From UBA6663 sp044226485 (GTDB lineage Bacteria > Chloroflexota > Anaerolineae > Anaerolineales > UBA6663): a stretch of 64,000 bases of DNA. This document shows, in pieces, positions 44,937 to 53,966 of the stretch. Made by a program: the position numbers and the translations under genes. The stretch is taken from assembly GCA_044226485.1 (NCBI GenBank), contig JBGAGY010000003.1, forward strand, positions 372,001 through 436,000. The letters run 5' to 3'. Under the pieces are notes generated by a model. That model was not told where the DNA came from. It did no database searches and saw only the letters and a list, made by a program, of their open reading frames with translations. Each line of letters opens with the position of its first letter. Position 1 is the first letter of the stretch.

Positions 44937-46301
44937 TCAGGCGGGCACGTTCGGCAGATCGGCCATCGCGGCGGACACGAGCTCCGCCGGATAGCTGTAG
45001 TCCTGCAGCTTGCCGCTCATGTAGTCGGCGTAGGCCATCATGTCGAAGTGGCCATGGCCGGAGAGGTTGAAGGCGATGACCTTCTTGACGCCGTCGCGCT
45101 TGGCCGCCAGGGCCTCATCGATGGCGACACGGATGGCGTGGTTCGACTCGGGCGCGGGGATGATGCCCTCTGCGCGCGAGAACATCACACCGGCTTCGAA
45201 GGTCGCAAGCTGGCTGACGGCGGTGGCCTCGATGTCGCCGTGATCGACCAGCGCGCTGACCGCCGGCGACATGCCGTGGTAGCGCAGGCCTCCGGCGTGG
45301 ATGCCGGGCGGCATGAAGCCGTGGCCGAGGGTGTACATCTTGACGATCGGAGCGGTCTTAGCGCTGTCGCCGTAGTCGAATGTGTAGGTGCCCTGGGTCA
45401 GCGAGGGGCACGACGCAGGTTCGGCGGCGATGATGCGCGTCTTGCGGCCCGCCGTCAGGTTCTGGTGGACGAACGGGAAGGCGAAGCCCGCGAAGTTCGA
45501 GCCGCCGCCGGCGCAGCCGATGACGATGTCGGGGTACTCGCCGGCCATCTCCATCTGCAACAACGCCTCCTCGCCGATCACGGTCTGGTGCAGCAACACA
45601 TGGTTGAGCACCGAGCCGAGCGAGTACTTCTTTGCGCCGCCCGACGTCGCGGCGACTTCGACGGCCTCGGAGATCGCGATGCCCAGCGAGCCCGGGTTGT
45701 CTGGGTTCTCAGCCAGCAAAGACCGGCCGTAATGCGTCTGCTCCGACGGGCTCGCAAACACCTTGGCCCCGAAGTTCTCCATGATGACCCGGCGGTACGG
45801 CTTTTGGTGATAGCTGACCTTGACCTGATAGACCTCGAGGTCGATGCCGAACATGTCGCAGGCCATCGCCAGCGCGCTGCCCCACTGGCCGGCGCCGGTT
45901 TCGGTGGTAAGCGCCTTCGTGCCGTCTTCTTTGTTGAAGAATGCCTGGGGGACCGCGGTGTTCGGCTTGTGCGAACCGACGGGGCTCACGCCTTCATACT
46001 TGAAGTAGATGTGAGCGGGAGTGTCGAGCATCTTTTCGAGCCGCACGGCGCGGATCAGCGGAGTCGGGCGCCAGAGGCGGTAGATCTCGCGGACGGGCTC
46101 CGGGATCTCGATATAGCGATCCGTGCTGACTTCCTGCATGATCAGGCTCATCGGGAAGAGCACCGACAGGAAATCCGGCGTCACCGGCTCCATGGTCCCT
46201 GGATGCAGGACCGGCGCCGGCGGGACGGGCATATCCGCGTTGATGTTGTACCAGGCCTTGGGCAGTTGGCTTTCGTCTAACAGAAATTTGTGTTGCGACA
46301 T
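44937..46301 (-). CDS. TrpB2-type tryptophan synthase beta chain-like PLP enzyme
   Basis: A 454-residue PLP enzyme. Lys112 in GSHKPN is the Schiff-base lysine, CAGGGSNFAG is the phosphate-binding loop and TTETGAGQWG the substrate loop. The long N-terminal region (LDESQLPKAWYNINAD) and overall length mark the TrpB2 group, which is often encoded away from trpA and can synthesise tryptophan from indole and serine or phosphoserine. No other trp gene is in the window. GGAG precedes the ATG. A TACAAT box lies at 46331. Confidence 0.93.
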   Translation of the reverse strand: MSQHKFLLDESQLPKAWYNINADMPVPPAPVLHPGTMEPVTPDFLSVLFPMSLIMQEVSTDRYIEIPEPVREIYRLWRPTPLIRAVRLEKMLDTPAHIYFKYEGVSPVGSHKPNTAVPQAFFNKEDGTKALTTETGAGQWGSALAMACDMFGIDLEVYQVKVSYHQKPYRRVIMENFGAKVFASPSEQTHYGRSLLAENPDNPGSLGIAISEAVEVAATSGGAKKYSLGSVLNHVLLHQTVIGEEALLQMEMAGEYPDIVIGCAGGGSNFAGFAFPFVHQNLTAGRKTRIIAAEPASCPSLTQGTYTFDYGDSAKTAPIVKMYTLGHGFMPPGIHAGGLRYHGMSPAVSALVDHGDIEATAVSQLATFEAGVMFSRAEGIIPAPESNHAIRVAIDEALAAKRDGVKKVIAFNLSGHGHFDMMAYADYMSGKLQDYSYPAELVSAAMADLPNVPA

Positions 46302-46330
46302 GAGCAGGGCTCCAGAAGCAGATTGGGGCC

Positions 46331-46336
46331 ATTGTA
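46331..46336 (-). promoter_or_regulatory. -10-like box of the TrpB2 gene
   Basis: TACAAT on the minus strand (5/6 match), 29 bases before the ATG at 46301. Confidence 0.35.
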
Positions 46337-46479
46337 CACGCGAAGAACGGCGTTCAGTGGAGCTCAGAATGCGTTGTGGGCCAGGGTCGCGGGCAACGGC
46401 CTAACGCCCCGTGCGACCACCGACTTGGGCTCGCGGCGCGGCAGAATGGCGGCGCACGCCCCCGGTCGGGCCAGGCGAC

Positions 46480-46508
46480 CTGAGATCACTGGGTCAGACG
46501 GGTATAAT
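46480..46508 (+). promoter_or_regulatory. glgB promoter
   Basis: CTGAGA (46480-46485), 17-base spacer and a perfect TATAAT (46503-46508). The leader of about 25 bases includes GGAGG (46524-46528), 9 bases before the ATG. Confidence 0.6.
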
Positions 46509-46537
46509 CTTGCCAATTCCCACGGAGGCGATCCCTG

Positions 46538-48736
46538 ATGTCGACGCTCAAAGCGGACGTTCTCAACGCAATCGCAGGTGGTTACCACGGCGCGCCGTTT
46601 GACGTCCTGGGCATGCATCTGGCCCCAGAGCCTCACACCGGGCGGGTCATACGGGTATTCCAGCCGCATGTCGCCAGCGTCGACGTGTTGCTCGACGGAA
46701 ACCGCACGCCGCTCGAGCGCGTGCACGCCGAGGGAGTCTTCGAGGGGGTCTTTCCGGAGTTGACCGCCCAGTCGCCGTATCAACTGACGCTCAAACATCA
46801 TGACGGCTCCGAGGAGATCGTCGATGACCCGTATCGCTTCAACCCGGTGCTTGGCGAAACCGACCTCTACCTGTTCAACGAGGGTAATCTCGTGCGCGCC
46901 CACCAGAAGCTCGGCGCTCATCTGACGGAGCACGAGGGCGTGGCCGGAACGGTGTTCGTGGTCTGGGCGCCAGCCGCCGAGCGGGTCAGCGTGGTCGGCG
47001 ACTTCAATGAGTGGGACGGCCGACGGTTGCCGATGCGCCCACGCGGCGCGAGTGGCTTGTGGGAGATCTTCCTGCCGGGCGTCGGCGAGGGGACCGTCTA
47101 TAAGTTCGAGGTCAAGAGTCGAAACGGCGGGTATCTCGTCAAGAAGGCCGATCCCTATGCCTTCGCGGCCGAACGTCGGCCCAATACAGCGTCGATCGTG
47201 CACGACATGGGCGGCTATACCTGGGGCGACCAGACCTGGCTGGCCGAACGCAAGGCCCGGCAGGATCTGACAGCCCCGGTCTCGGTCTACGAGTGCCATC
47301 TCGGATCGTGGCGCCGCCATTCCGACGGGAGTTTCCTGAGCTACACCGAACTGGCCGACACCCTGATCCCGTACGTGAAGGATCTCGGCTACACGCACCT
47401 CGAATTGCTTCCGATTGCCGAGCACCCCTACGATGGCTCCTGGGGCTATCAGGTCACGGGCTACTTCGCGCCGACGGCGCGCTTCGGCGGGCCCAACGAG
47501 TTCAGGGCCTTCGTCGACCGCTGCCACCAGGCCGGCCTGGGCGTCATCGTCGACTGGGTGCCCGCACACTTCCCGAAAGACGAGCACGGCCTCGGCTACT
47601 TCGACGGCACTCACCTATACGAGCACGCCGACCCGCGCCAGGGCGAGCACCGCGACTGGGGCACCTTGATCTTCAACTTCGGCCGCAACGAAGTGCGCAA
47701 CTTCCTGCTGTCGAACGCGCTCTTCTGGCTCGACGAATACCACATCGACGGCCTGCGCGTCGACGCCGTCGCCTCGATGCTGTACCTGGATTACTCGCGC
47801 AAGGCCGACGAGTGGATCCCCAACAAGTTCGGCGGGCGCGAGAACCTTGAGGCCGTCGACTTCCTCAAGCGCTTCAATGAGCTCGTCCACCAGGAGCATC
47901 CCGACATCCTCACGTTCGCCGAAGAGAGCACGGCCTGGCCGATGGTCTCGCGACCCGTCTATCTCGGGGGCCTTGGCTTCGACCTGAAGTGGAACATGGG
48001 CTGGATGCACGACATCCTCGAATACGTGCAGAAGGACCCGCTCTACCGGCGCTATCACCACAACGGGTTGACGTTCTCGCTGATCTACGCCTTCACCGAG
48101 AATTTCATTCTGCCGTTCTCGCACGACGAGGTCGTCCACGGCAAGCGCTCGATGCTGCACAAGATGCCCGGCGACGACTGGCAGCGCTTCGCCAACCTGC
48201 GCGCGCTGTACGGCTTCATGTACGCTCACCCGGGCAAGAAGCTGCTCTTCATGGGCGGCGAGTTCGGCCAATTCAACGAGTGGAACGCACAGACGGGCCT
48301 CGACTGGTTCTGGCTCGATCGCGAGTTCAACTCGAAGCTGCTCAACTTTGTGCGCGACCTCAACGCCGTGTACACCAGCCAGCCGGCCCTCCACGAAGTC
48401 GACTTCACCTGGGAGGGCTTCGAGTGGGTCGACTTCCGTGACGTGGACAACAGCATTGTGTCGTTCATCCGTCGTGGCCGCGACCGCGACGAGGCGATCG
48501 TGGTGGCCGCGAACTTCACGCCGGTGCCGCATCACGGGTACCGGATCGGCGTGCCGGCGCCGGGGTATTACCGGGAGTTGTTGAACAGCGACTCGGTGCA
48601 CTACGGCGGGAGCAACCTCGGCAATTCAGGCGGCCTCGAAGCCCAGGAACTGCCCTGGCAGAATCAACCGTATTCGTTGCAGATCACGGTGCCGCCGCTG
48701 GGTGTGGTGTACCTCAAGGCCACGCCGACGACCTGA
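46538..48736 (+). CDS. glgB: 1,4-alpha-glucan branching enzyme
   Basis: A 732-residue GH13 branching enzyme that introduces alpha-1,6 links into glycogen. The N-terminal CBM48-type regions (about 1-220) precede the catalytic barrel. The nucleophile is Asp409 (LRVDAVASM), acid/base is Glu462 (FAEEST) and SHDEVVHGK carries the third acidic residue. These positions match E. coli GlgB within four residues. No other glycogen genes are adjacent. It has its own promoter and Shine-Dalgarno. Confidence 0.96.
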   Translation: MSTLKADVLNAIAGGYHGAPFDVLGMHLAPEPHTGRVIRVFQPHVASVDVLLDGNRTPLERVHAEGVFEGVFPELTAQSPYQLTLKHHDGSEEIVDDPYRFNPVLGETDLYLFNEGNLVRAHQKLGAHLTEHEGVAGTVFVVWAPAAERVSVVGDFNEWDGRRLPMRPRGASGLWEIFLPGVGEGTVYKFEVKSRNGGYLVKKADPYAFAAERRPNTASIVHDMGGYTWGDQTWLAERKARQDLTAPVSVYECHLGSWRRHSDGSFLSYTELADTLIPYVKDLGYTHLELLPIAEHPYDGSWGYQVTGYFAPTARFGGPNEFRAFVDRCHQAGLGVIVDWVPAHFPKDEHGLGYFDGTHLYEHADPRQGEHRDWGTLIFNFGRNEVRNFLLSNALFWLDEYHIDGLRVDAVASMLYLDYSRKADEWIPNKFGGRENLEAVDFLKRFNELVHQEHPDILTFAEESTAWPMVSRPVYLGGLGFDLKWNMGWMHDILEYVQKDPLYRRYHHNGLTFSLIYAFTENFILPFSHDEVVHGKRSMLHKMPGDDWQRFANLRALYGFMYAHPGKKLLFMGGEFGQFNEWNAQTGLDWFWLDREFNSKLLNFVRDLNAVYTSQPALHEVDFTWEGFEWVDFRDVDNSIVSFIRRGRDRDEAIVVAANFTPVPHHGYRIGVPAPGYYRELLNSDSVHYGGSNLGNSGGLEAQELPWQNQPYSLQITVPPLGVVYLKATPTT

Positions 48737-48785
48737 CGCGCAGGGTGCGGCGCCATCCATCGCGTAGTGGGCGAGAGGCGCTGGG

Positions 48786-49880
48786 ATGTCCTCTAACAAA
48801 TTGACGCCGAAGGCCCTCAACGATCAGCGATTCGGCTTCGTCGTCCGCTCGTTCGTTTACGTCGCGCTGATCCTTCACGCCTTCTTCGTCCTCGCGTTTT
48901 ATCTATTGGATGCAACGACGCTGGCCGCTGTGAACGTCGGCAGCGTCGTCTTGTACATCACCGCCATCGCCTTCGGACGCCGCGGGCACATCAAACTCGG
49001 CTTCGCCCTCTCGGCGTTTGAGGTGCTCGGGCACTCGGCCCTGGCTGTGTTGATCCTCGGCTGGGGCAGCGGATTCCAGTACTACATCTTCGTGATGGCG
49101 ATCCTGGTCTTCCTGTATCCCTCCGAGTACACGCCGCTCAAGATCCTGGCTGCCGCCGGCATGTACCTGATGTACGTGATCCTCAGCCTGCTCGCGCAGG
49201 TGACGCCCGAGCCTGGCCTCATCTCGACGTTGGTGCTGCGCGGCTTCGAGGCCTTCAACGTCTCGGCCTTCTTCGTCCTGATCATCTTTCTGACCTATCT
49301 CTACAACAAGGCCGCGAATCTGGCCGAGACGCGGCTCAAGAGCGCCAATGAGACGCTCAGTGAACTGGCGCGCACCGACGTCGTGACGGGTCTGGCCAAT
49401 CGTCGGGCGATGCTGCTGCGGCTCGAACAGGAGCTCGGCGTCGTCGAGGAGGGACGCCGGCCCTTTGCGCTGGTGTTGGCCGACATCGACGACTTCAAGC
49501 TGATCAACGACCGTCTGGGCCACGCCAGTGGAGACGAGGCGCTGCGCCAGACGGCGGCGGTGCTGCGTTCGGCCGTGCGCGATCAAGATCTGGTCGCGCG
49601 CTGGGGCGGCGAGGAGTTCCTTGTGCTTCTACCGGAGACGTCGGCCGAAGGGGCTGCCCTCGTGGCCGAACGCATGCGGGCGCTCGTCGCCGGGACAACC
49701 ATTCGATGCGACACGGCCACCACCGCTCTGACACTCACGTTCGGCGTCAGCGCCCATCACCCCGGAGCCGACCTCGAAGCGTCCATTTCTGCTGCCGACC
49801 AGGCCCTTTACGAAGGCAAACGGCAGGGCAAGAACCGCGTGATCCAATTCGATACGGCTGACCCGGCACTTCAAGCCTGA
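48786..49880 (+). CDS. Membrane diguanylate cyclase (GGDEF)
   Basis: A 364-residue protein. About six hydrophobic segments span residues 18-178, followed by a short helix and a GGDEF domain. The active site is GGEEF (274-278) in RWGGEEFLVLLPE, and the inhibitory I-site RDQD (265-268) sits the standard five residues upstream. It should make cyclic di-GMP and be feedback inhibited. No EAL domain. It follows glgB by 49 bases and may share its transcript. Confidence 0.94.
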   Translation: MSSNKLTPKALNDQRFGFVVRSFVYVALILHAFFVLAFYLLDATTLAAVNVGSVVLYITAIAFGRRGHIKLGFALSAFEVLGHSALAVLILGWGSGFQYYIFVMAILVFLYPSEYTPLKILAAAGMYLMYVILSLLAQVTPEPGLISTLVLRGFEAFNVSAFFVLIIFLTYLYNKAANLAETRLKSANETLSELARTDVVTGLANRRAMLLRLEQELGVVEEGRRPFALVLADIDDFKLINDRLGHASGDEALRQTAAVLRSAVRDQDLVARWGGEEFLVLLPETSAEGAALVAERMRALVAGTTIRCDTATTALTLTFGVSAHHPGADLEASISAADQALYEGKRQGKNRVIQFDTADPALQA

Positions 49881-49893
49881 CCGAACGTGCCCC

Positions 49894-51870
49894 TCAATGC
49901 CCGATGAAAGGCATGCGAAGGACGAAGACGATCGGCGTGGGCGTCGCGGTCGGCGTCGGCGTTGACGTGGGCGTCGCGGTCAATGTCGCGGTCGCGGTGG
50001 CTGTCGGCGTCGGTGTGGGCGGCGGCGCGATGTAGAGCGACGCCAATATCACCGGCAGGGGCACACGCTGCACGAGGATGGGGTTGTCGTTGACAGCCCA
50101 GAGCGGCGCGGCCGGGCCCCCGCCGTACAGGCACGTACCTGAGGCGGCCGGGCTGGCGGGGAAGGCATCGCCCACAGTGCCGGTGCAGGCGCCGGCTCCG
50201 CTGGCTTCATCGAATCGATAGTGCGCCACCACGCCGTTGTCGAGCGCGAGCCGGCCCGCCGGTTGGAAGGTGGCCGTGTATCGAACGGTGTTCGACAGGC
50301 GCAGTTCGTCGAGCCAGCCCGTGAAAGACGGCTTGAGCGCCGGGTCCGAGTCGATCTTGCGACCGCCGATCACCAGATACGGATCGATGCCCGAGCCCGC
50401 CCGTCCATCCAGGTAGCTGACATCGCCATCCGGCCCATCCACCTCGGCGTCGAGCCGGCCGTCGACCCAGATGCGCAGCCAGCCGTCGCTGCGCCGCCGC
50501 GTGACAGCCACATGGTGCCACTGGCCGTCCGCCACGCTCGTGGCGCCGCAAAGAGTCGTACCGGTGAGGCCGTTGTTGATCCCAAACGCGGGACGCCCGC
50601 CGAGCAACACAAGCCCGTAGTCGCCGTTCTGCGCGGCCCCGACGATGTCGCGGTCCACGATCACGCTGCCATGGATCCAGCCGTCATTCACCCCGCATGT
50701 GTTGGCGACCGTGCGGGTTGCGTCGAAGGCCATGTTGTCGCCGGCGTTGGCCCGCAGCCACAGCTCGAGGGTGAAGTCCGCGGCGCCGACATCAGCGCCG
50801 CGCGCGCCGGTGTCGATCGGGATCTGCACCCGGCCGACGTTCGCCAGGGCGCTGCCGTTGAACCACAACACGTAGTTGGCCTGGAAGAAGTTGAGCCGGG
50901 TGTTCGTGTACGCGCCCGTCAGAATCTGGCCGAACGTCTGGCCGGCGTCGGCCTGGCTCTTTGAGTCCCACTGGCCCAGGCAGTTGCCCGTGAGACCGGC
51001 GTCCGCGCACTGTGTCGCGTAGGCCCGGTAATAGGTGGCGAAGATCTTGCCATCACGGGTGAGCCGCCAGTTGAACGTATCGTCGACGGCGGCGTTGGTG
51101 CTGGCGTAGGCGATCGCCGGGTTGTAGACCTGATCACAGGTGCTGTCATACACATCGGCATCAGGCCACTTGCCGCCGCGCGCGATCATGTACCAGGCGT
51201 ACATCTTCACGGCGACCGCGCCCGCCCTTATCGACTCGCGAGCCCAACTCGCGCCCCACTCGTTCGGCAGGACGTTCTTGAGGTACTGTCTGAAGTCGAT
51301 GCTCTGGACGGTGTACGCACGCGAGAGGTCACAGTGGGGATAGCCTGTCACGCGAACGCGGATCTGTTGCGGCACGCCCCATTGAGTCTGGTCGACGTAG
51401 CCCGGCGGCAGATCCTGGATGGCTTCGAGGTCTTCGGGGGTCAGGCCGTCGCGCGGGCTGCTCGGCGTCGGCGCGTCCTGGCTGACGGGGTCGTCGCCGA
51501 GCCGCGCGGTCAACAACAGGGTGTCACCGGCCAAAACGCGAGCGCCGCGCAGCGTCCAGTCGCCGTAGCCTGCCGCCGACACCGTCACCGTGATCGGCCA
51601 CTCGGGTTCGGGCAGAGCGAGGGCAGCGGCGCGCGCGCCAGAACGATCTGTCAACCCGGCCAGGGCCTGCGGCCCGTCGACACTGGCTGTGGAGATCGGT
51701 CGGCCAGTCGCGTCGTCGAGCACGGTCACCTCGACGCGGCCGGCCAAAGTTGGCGCCACCACCCCATCCAGCTCAATCGGCAGCGCCTCGACACGGCTGG
51801 GCCCTGTGAGCGCCGGCACCAACCAGATCGTCAGCAAGACAAGTTGTCGCCATCGGTTTCGGGTCCGCAT
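49894..51870 (-). CDS. Exported SpoIID/LytB and LamG domain protein with Thr-Pro tail
   Basis: A 658-residue exported protein. A signal peptide (MRTRNRWRQLVLLTIWLV) is followed by a carboxypeptidase-regulatory-like beta domain (about 45-125). The SpoIID domain (about 160-320) contains VQSIDFRQYLKNVLPNEW and AVAVKMYAWY, and a LamG-like domain (about 345-560) has FTLELWLRAN, WHHVAVTRRR and WLDELRLSN. The C-terminus is a PTPTATATATLTATPT tract and ends in VFVLRMPFIGH. SpoIID family members cleave denuded peptidoglycan glycan strands. The start at 51870 has GGGAGG upstream. The TP tract plus short hydrophobic end resembles a surface-attachment tail, which is inference. Confidence 0.87.
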   Translation of the reverse strand: MRTRNRWRQLVLLTIWLVPALTGPSRVEALPIELDGVVAPTLAGRVEVTVLDDATGRPISTASVDGPQALAGLTDRSGARAAALALPEPEWPITVTVSAAGYGDWTLRGARVLAGDTLLLTARLGDDPVSQDAPTPSSPRDGLTPEDLEAIQDLPPGYVDQTQWGVPQQIRVRVTGYPHCDLSRAYTVQSIDFRQYLKNVLPNEWGASWARESIRAGAVAVKMYAWYMIARGGKWPDADVYDSTCDQVYNPAIAYASTNAAVDDTFNWRLTRDGKIFATYYRAYATQCADAGLTGNCLGQWDSKSQADAGQTFGQILTGAYTNTRLNFFQANYVLWFNGSALANVGRVQIPIDTGARGADVGAADFTLELWLRANAGDNMAFDATRTVANTCGVNDGWIHGSVIVDRDIVGAAQNGDYGLVLLGGRPAFGINNGLTGTTLCGATSVADGQWHHVAVTRRRSDGWLRIWVDGRLDAEVDGPDGDVSYLDGRAGSGIDPYLVIGGRKIDSDPALKPSFTGWLDELRLSNTVRYTATFQPAGRLALDNGVVAHYRFDEASGAGACTGTVGDAFPASPAASGTCLYGGGPAAPLWAVNDNPILVQRVPLPVILASLYIAPPPTPTPTATATATLTATPTSTPTPTATPTPIVFVLRMPFIGH

Positions 51871-51898
51871 CAGCCTCCCTGCCTGGCCCCACAGCACC

Positions 51899-52474
51899 CT
51901 ACTCGCTCGTCACCTCGGATATACGTTCATAGAACGCGAGCAGCGTGCTTCCGTACTTCCGCTCGGACACCGGGGCAAGGTGTCGCAACTCAAGAGCCTT
52001 GTGTTCGGTCGGATCGATCTGAGCGCACACCCAGCCGTCTGGGTTGATCCACGCCGGCTCGGCATCCAGCGCGAGCAAGGCGTCGATCCACACGCCCTTG
52101 TACTGCGGCGGCGCGACATGAATGTAGTCAAAGCCCACAAGCGGCGGCCGCTTGAGATGAGCAAAGACGTCGGCGCGCACGAGATGGGCGCGGTCGGCGA
52201 GGCGCGTCGTCTCGAGGTTCTCACGAATGACGTTCGCTGCCACGCGATCCGCCTCGACGAACTCCGCATAAGCCGCGCCGCGACTGAGCGCCTCGATGCC
52301 CACCGAGCCGGTGCCCGCGAAGAGATCGAGGACACGGGCGTCGATCATGTCGGAGCCGAGAATGTTGAAGAGCGCCTGCTTGACCCGATCCATGATCGGC
52401 CGGGTCCCATCGCCTGGCACCATCTTCAGGTGTCGGCCTTTGGCGCTGCCAGAGATCACGCGAATGCCCGCCAT
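51899..52474 (-). CDS. rsmD: 16S rRNA (guanine966-N2)-methyltransferase, RsmD-like
   Basis: A 191-residue RsmD-type methyltransferase acting on 16S rRNA G966. MAGIRVISGSAKGRHLKMV and RPIMDRVKQALFNIL form the N-terminal family signature, and DLFAGTGSVGIEALSRG is SAM motif I. The usual catalytic DPPY motif is replaced by APPQY (121-125), while the rest aligns well. Start MAGIRV is preferred because the upstream extension has no family similarity. It lies after the TPR gene, separated by a large hairpin, and 28 bases ahead of the SpoIID gene. Confidence 0.85.
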   Translation of the reverse strand: MAGIRVISGSAKGRHLKMVPGDGTRPIMDRVKQALFNILGSDMIDARVLDLFAGTGSVGIEALSRGAAYAEFVEADRVAANVIRENLETTRLADRAHLVRADVFAHLKRPPLVGFDYIHVAPPQYKGVWIDALLALDAEPAWINPDGWVCAQIDPTEHKALELRHLAPVSERKYGSTLLAFYERISEVTSE

Positions 52475-52505
52475 CGATTCGTTCCCTGCCTGCCGTCTCT
52501 GCCGA

Positions 52506-52564
52506 CGAAAACGCGGAGGGCATAGGGATAGCGGTCGCACACCCCCATGCCCTCCGCGTTTTCG
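52506..52564 (-). terminator. Large hairpin between the TPR gene and rsmD
   Basis: Arms 52506-52523 and 52547-52564 are perfect 18-base complements containing AAAACGCGGAGGGCAT, with a 23-base loop. On the minus strand it follows the TPR stop by 20 bases and precedes rsmD by 32. It could end the sucCD-TPR transcript. Confidence 0.65.
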
Positions 52565-52583
52565 CCGAACGAGTGGACGACGA

Positions 52584-52958
52584 TCAGGCTTTTCGCTCGC
52601 TCAGATTCCAGTCGCCGGTCTGGAGCTCATTCAATTGGCCCCCGATCAGGCGGGTCAACATCTTGTGGCGGTCGTGGTCTTCGATCCGCGTCGCGAGCGC
52701 TGCGACGGTCTCGAACGTCTGCACAGCAAGGCCCGTCGACCCGGCCATCTTATGCGCGAGCCCCAACCCGTAGGTGGCCTCGAGATGATCGCCGTTGAGC
52801 TTCAGGGCTTCTTGAAAGGCCTTGATCGCTTCAGCGAACTGGCGCTGGCCGTAAAGGGCCCATCCCAGGCCGGCCTGCACATCAGCATCCTCAGGATGCG
52901 CTGCAGCTTCAGCCTGATATTTGGGCAGTGGGTTCGCGGGTTTGGACAGTTCAGGCAT
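52584..52958 (-). CDS. TPR-repeat protein
   Basis: A 124-residue soluble protein with about two TPR units: AGLGWALYGQRQFAEAIKAF and the partial unit ATYGLGLAHKMAGSTGLAVQTF. Such repeats mediate protein contacts. No enzymatic domain. It follows sucD by 42 bases on the same strand and may be cotranscribed. Confidence 0.8.
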   Translation of the reverse strand: MPELSKPANPLPKYQAEAAAHPEDADVQAGLGWALYGQRQFAEAIKAFQEALKLNGDHLEATYGLGLAHKMAGSTGLAVQTFETVAALATRIEDHDRHKMLTRLIGGQLNELQTGDWNLSERKA

Positions 52959-53000
52959 GGATCGTTTCTCCGACGGTCGATGGCGCTGGCCACCGCCAGT

Positions 53001-53861
53001 TTATTTCAGAAGGTCCGGGATCTCTTCGGGATGGCTGGCGACTTTGACGTTGGCGGCCTTGAGCGCCGCGATCTTGTCGGACGCGGTGCCGGAGCCGCTC
53101 TCGATGATGGCGCCGGCATGGCCCATGCGGCGTCCGGGCGGCGCCGTCTGACCGGCGATGAAGCTCACCACCGGCTTGGTCATGCGCGACGCGATGTACT
53201 CGGCCGCGCGCTCTTCATCGCTGCCGCCGATCTCGCCGATCATCACGACCTTCTCGGTCTGCGAGTCGGCCTGGAACATCTGCAGGACGTCGATGTAGTT
53301 GAGGCCCTTGACCGGATCGCCGCCGATGCCGACGCAGGTGCTGGCGCCCATGCCGTTCTGCGTCAGGGCGTTGAGCACTTCGTAGGTCAGCGTGCCCGAG
53401 CGCGAGACGACGCCGACGTTGCCGGGCTTGGCGATGTGCCCGGGGATGATGCCGACCTTGCACTCGCCCGGCGTCAGCAGGCCGGGGCAGTTCGGCCCGA
53501 GCAGCTTGACGTTCTTCAGGTCGAGGTAGGAGCGGACCTTCATCATGTCCTGCACCGCCACGCCCTCGGTGATGCAGACCACGAACGGCACGCCGGCGTC
53601 AGCCGACTCGAGCATGGCATCGGGAGCCAGCTTGGCCGGGACGTAGATGATCGCGCAGTTCGCGCCCGTGCTCTCGACCGCCGCCTTGACGGTGTCGAAG
53701 ACCGGTACCTTCTCCTCGACCCACTCGCCACCCTTGCCGGGTGTCACGCCGGCCACGACCTTCGTGCCGTAGGCCAGCATCTGTTTGGTGTGGAACAACC
53801 CCTCGCGACCGGTGATGCCCTGCACGAGGACTCGGGTATCTTTGTTGACAAGAATGCTCAT
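53001..53861 (-). CDS. sucD: Succinate-CoA ligase alpha subunit
   Basis: A 286-residue subunit. The N-terminal CoA-binding domain (NKDTRVLVQGITGREG, MLAYGTKVVAGVTPGKGG) and the phospho-histidine motif GHAGAIIESGSG are intact. With SucC it makes succinate plus ATP or GTP from succinyl-CoA in the TCA cycle. It lies 103 bases after sucC on the minus strand, with a palindromic spacer between. Confidence 0.97.
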   Translation of the reverse strand: MSILVNKDTRVLVQGITGREGLFHTKQMLAYGTKVVAGVTPGKGGEWVEEKVPVFDTVKAAVESTGANCAIIYVPAKLAPDAMLESADAGVPFVVCITEGVAVQDMMKVRSYLDLKNVKLLGPNCPGLLTPGECKVGIIPGHIAKPGNVGVVSRSGTLTYEVLNALTQNGMGASTCVGIGGDPVKGLNYIDVLQMFQADSQTEKVVMIGEIGGSDEERAAEYIASRMTKPVVSFIAGQTAPPGRRMGHAGAIIESGSGTASDKIAALKAANVKVASHPEEIPDLLK

Positions 53862-53871
53862 GGTGTTTCCA

Positions 53872-53966
53872 AGGTGTCAGGCTACGGGCCTCAGGTGTCA
53901 GACACGCTTTGCGCCGGGCCGGATGGCGTCATGGTGCAGACGCCCGAGGCCAGACGCCTGACGCCT
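53872..53966. repeat. Imperfect palindrome between sucC and sucD
   Basis: AGGTGTCAGG (53872-53881) and CCTGACGCCT (53957-53966) pair at nine of ten positions, and the inner GGGCCTC/GAGGCC segments also pair. A direct repeat CAGGTGTCAG lies in the left arm. The right arm includes the sucC stop codon. Role unknown; possibly a processing or mRNA stability site. Confidence 0.5.

Noticed and set aside
49926..50035. GACGTGGGCGTCGCGGTCGGCG-type tandem DNA as a minisatellite
   Set aside because: It is in frame and codes the Thr-Pro tract of the SpoIID-LamG protein, so it is best treated as coding.
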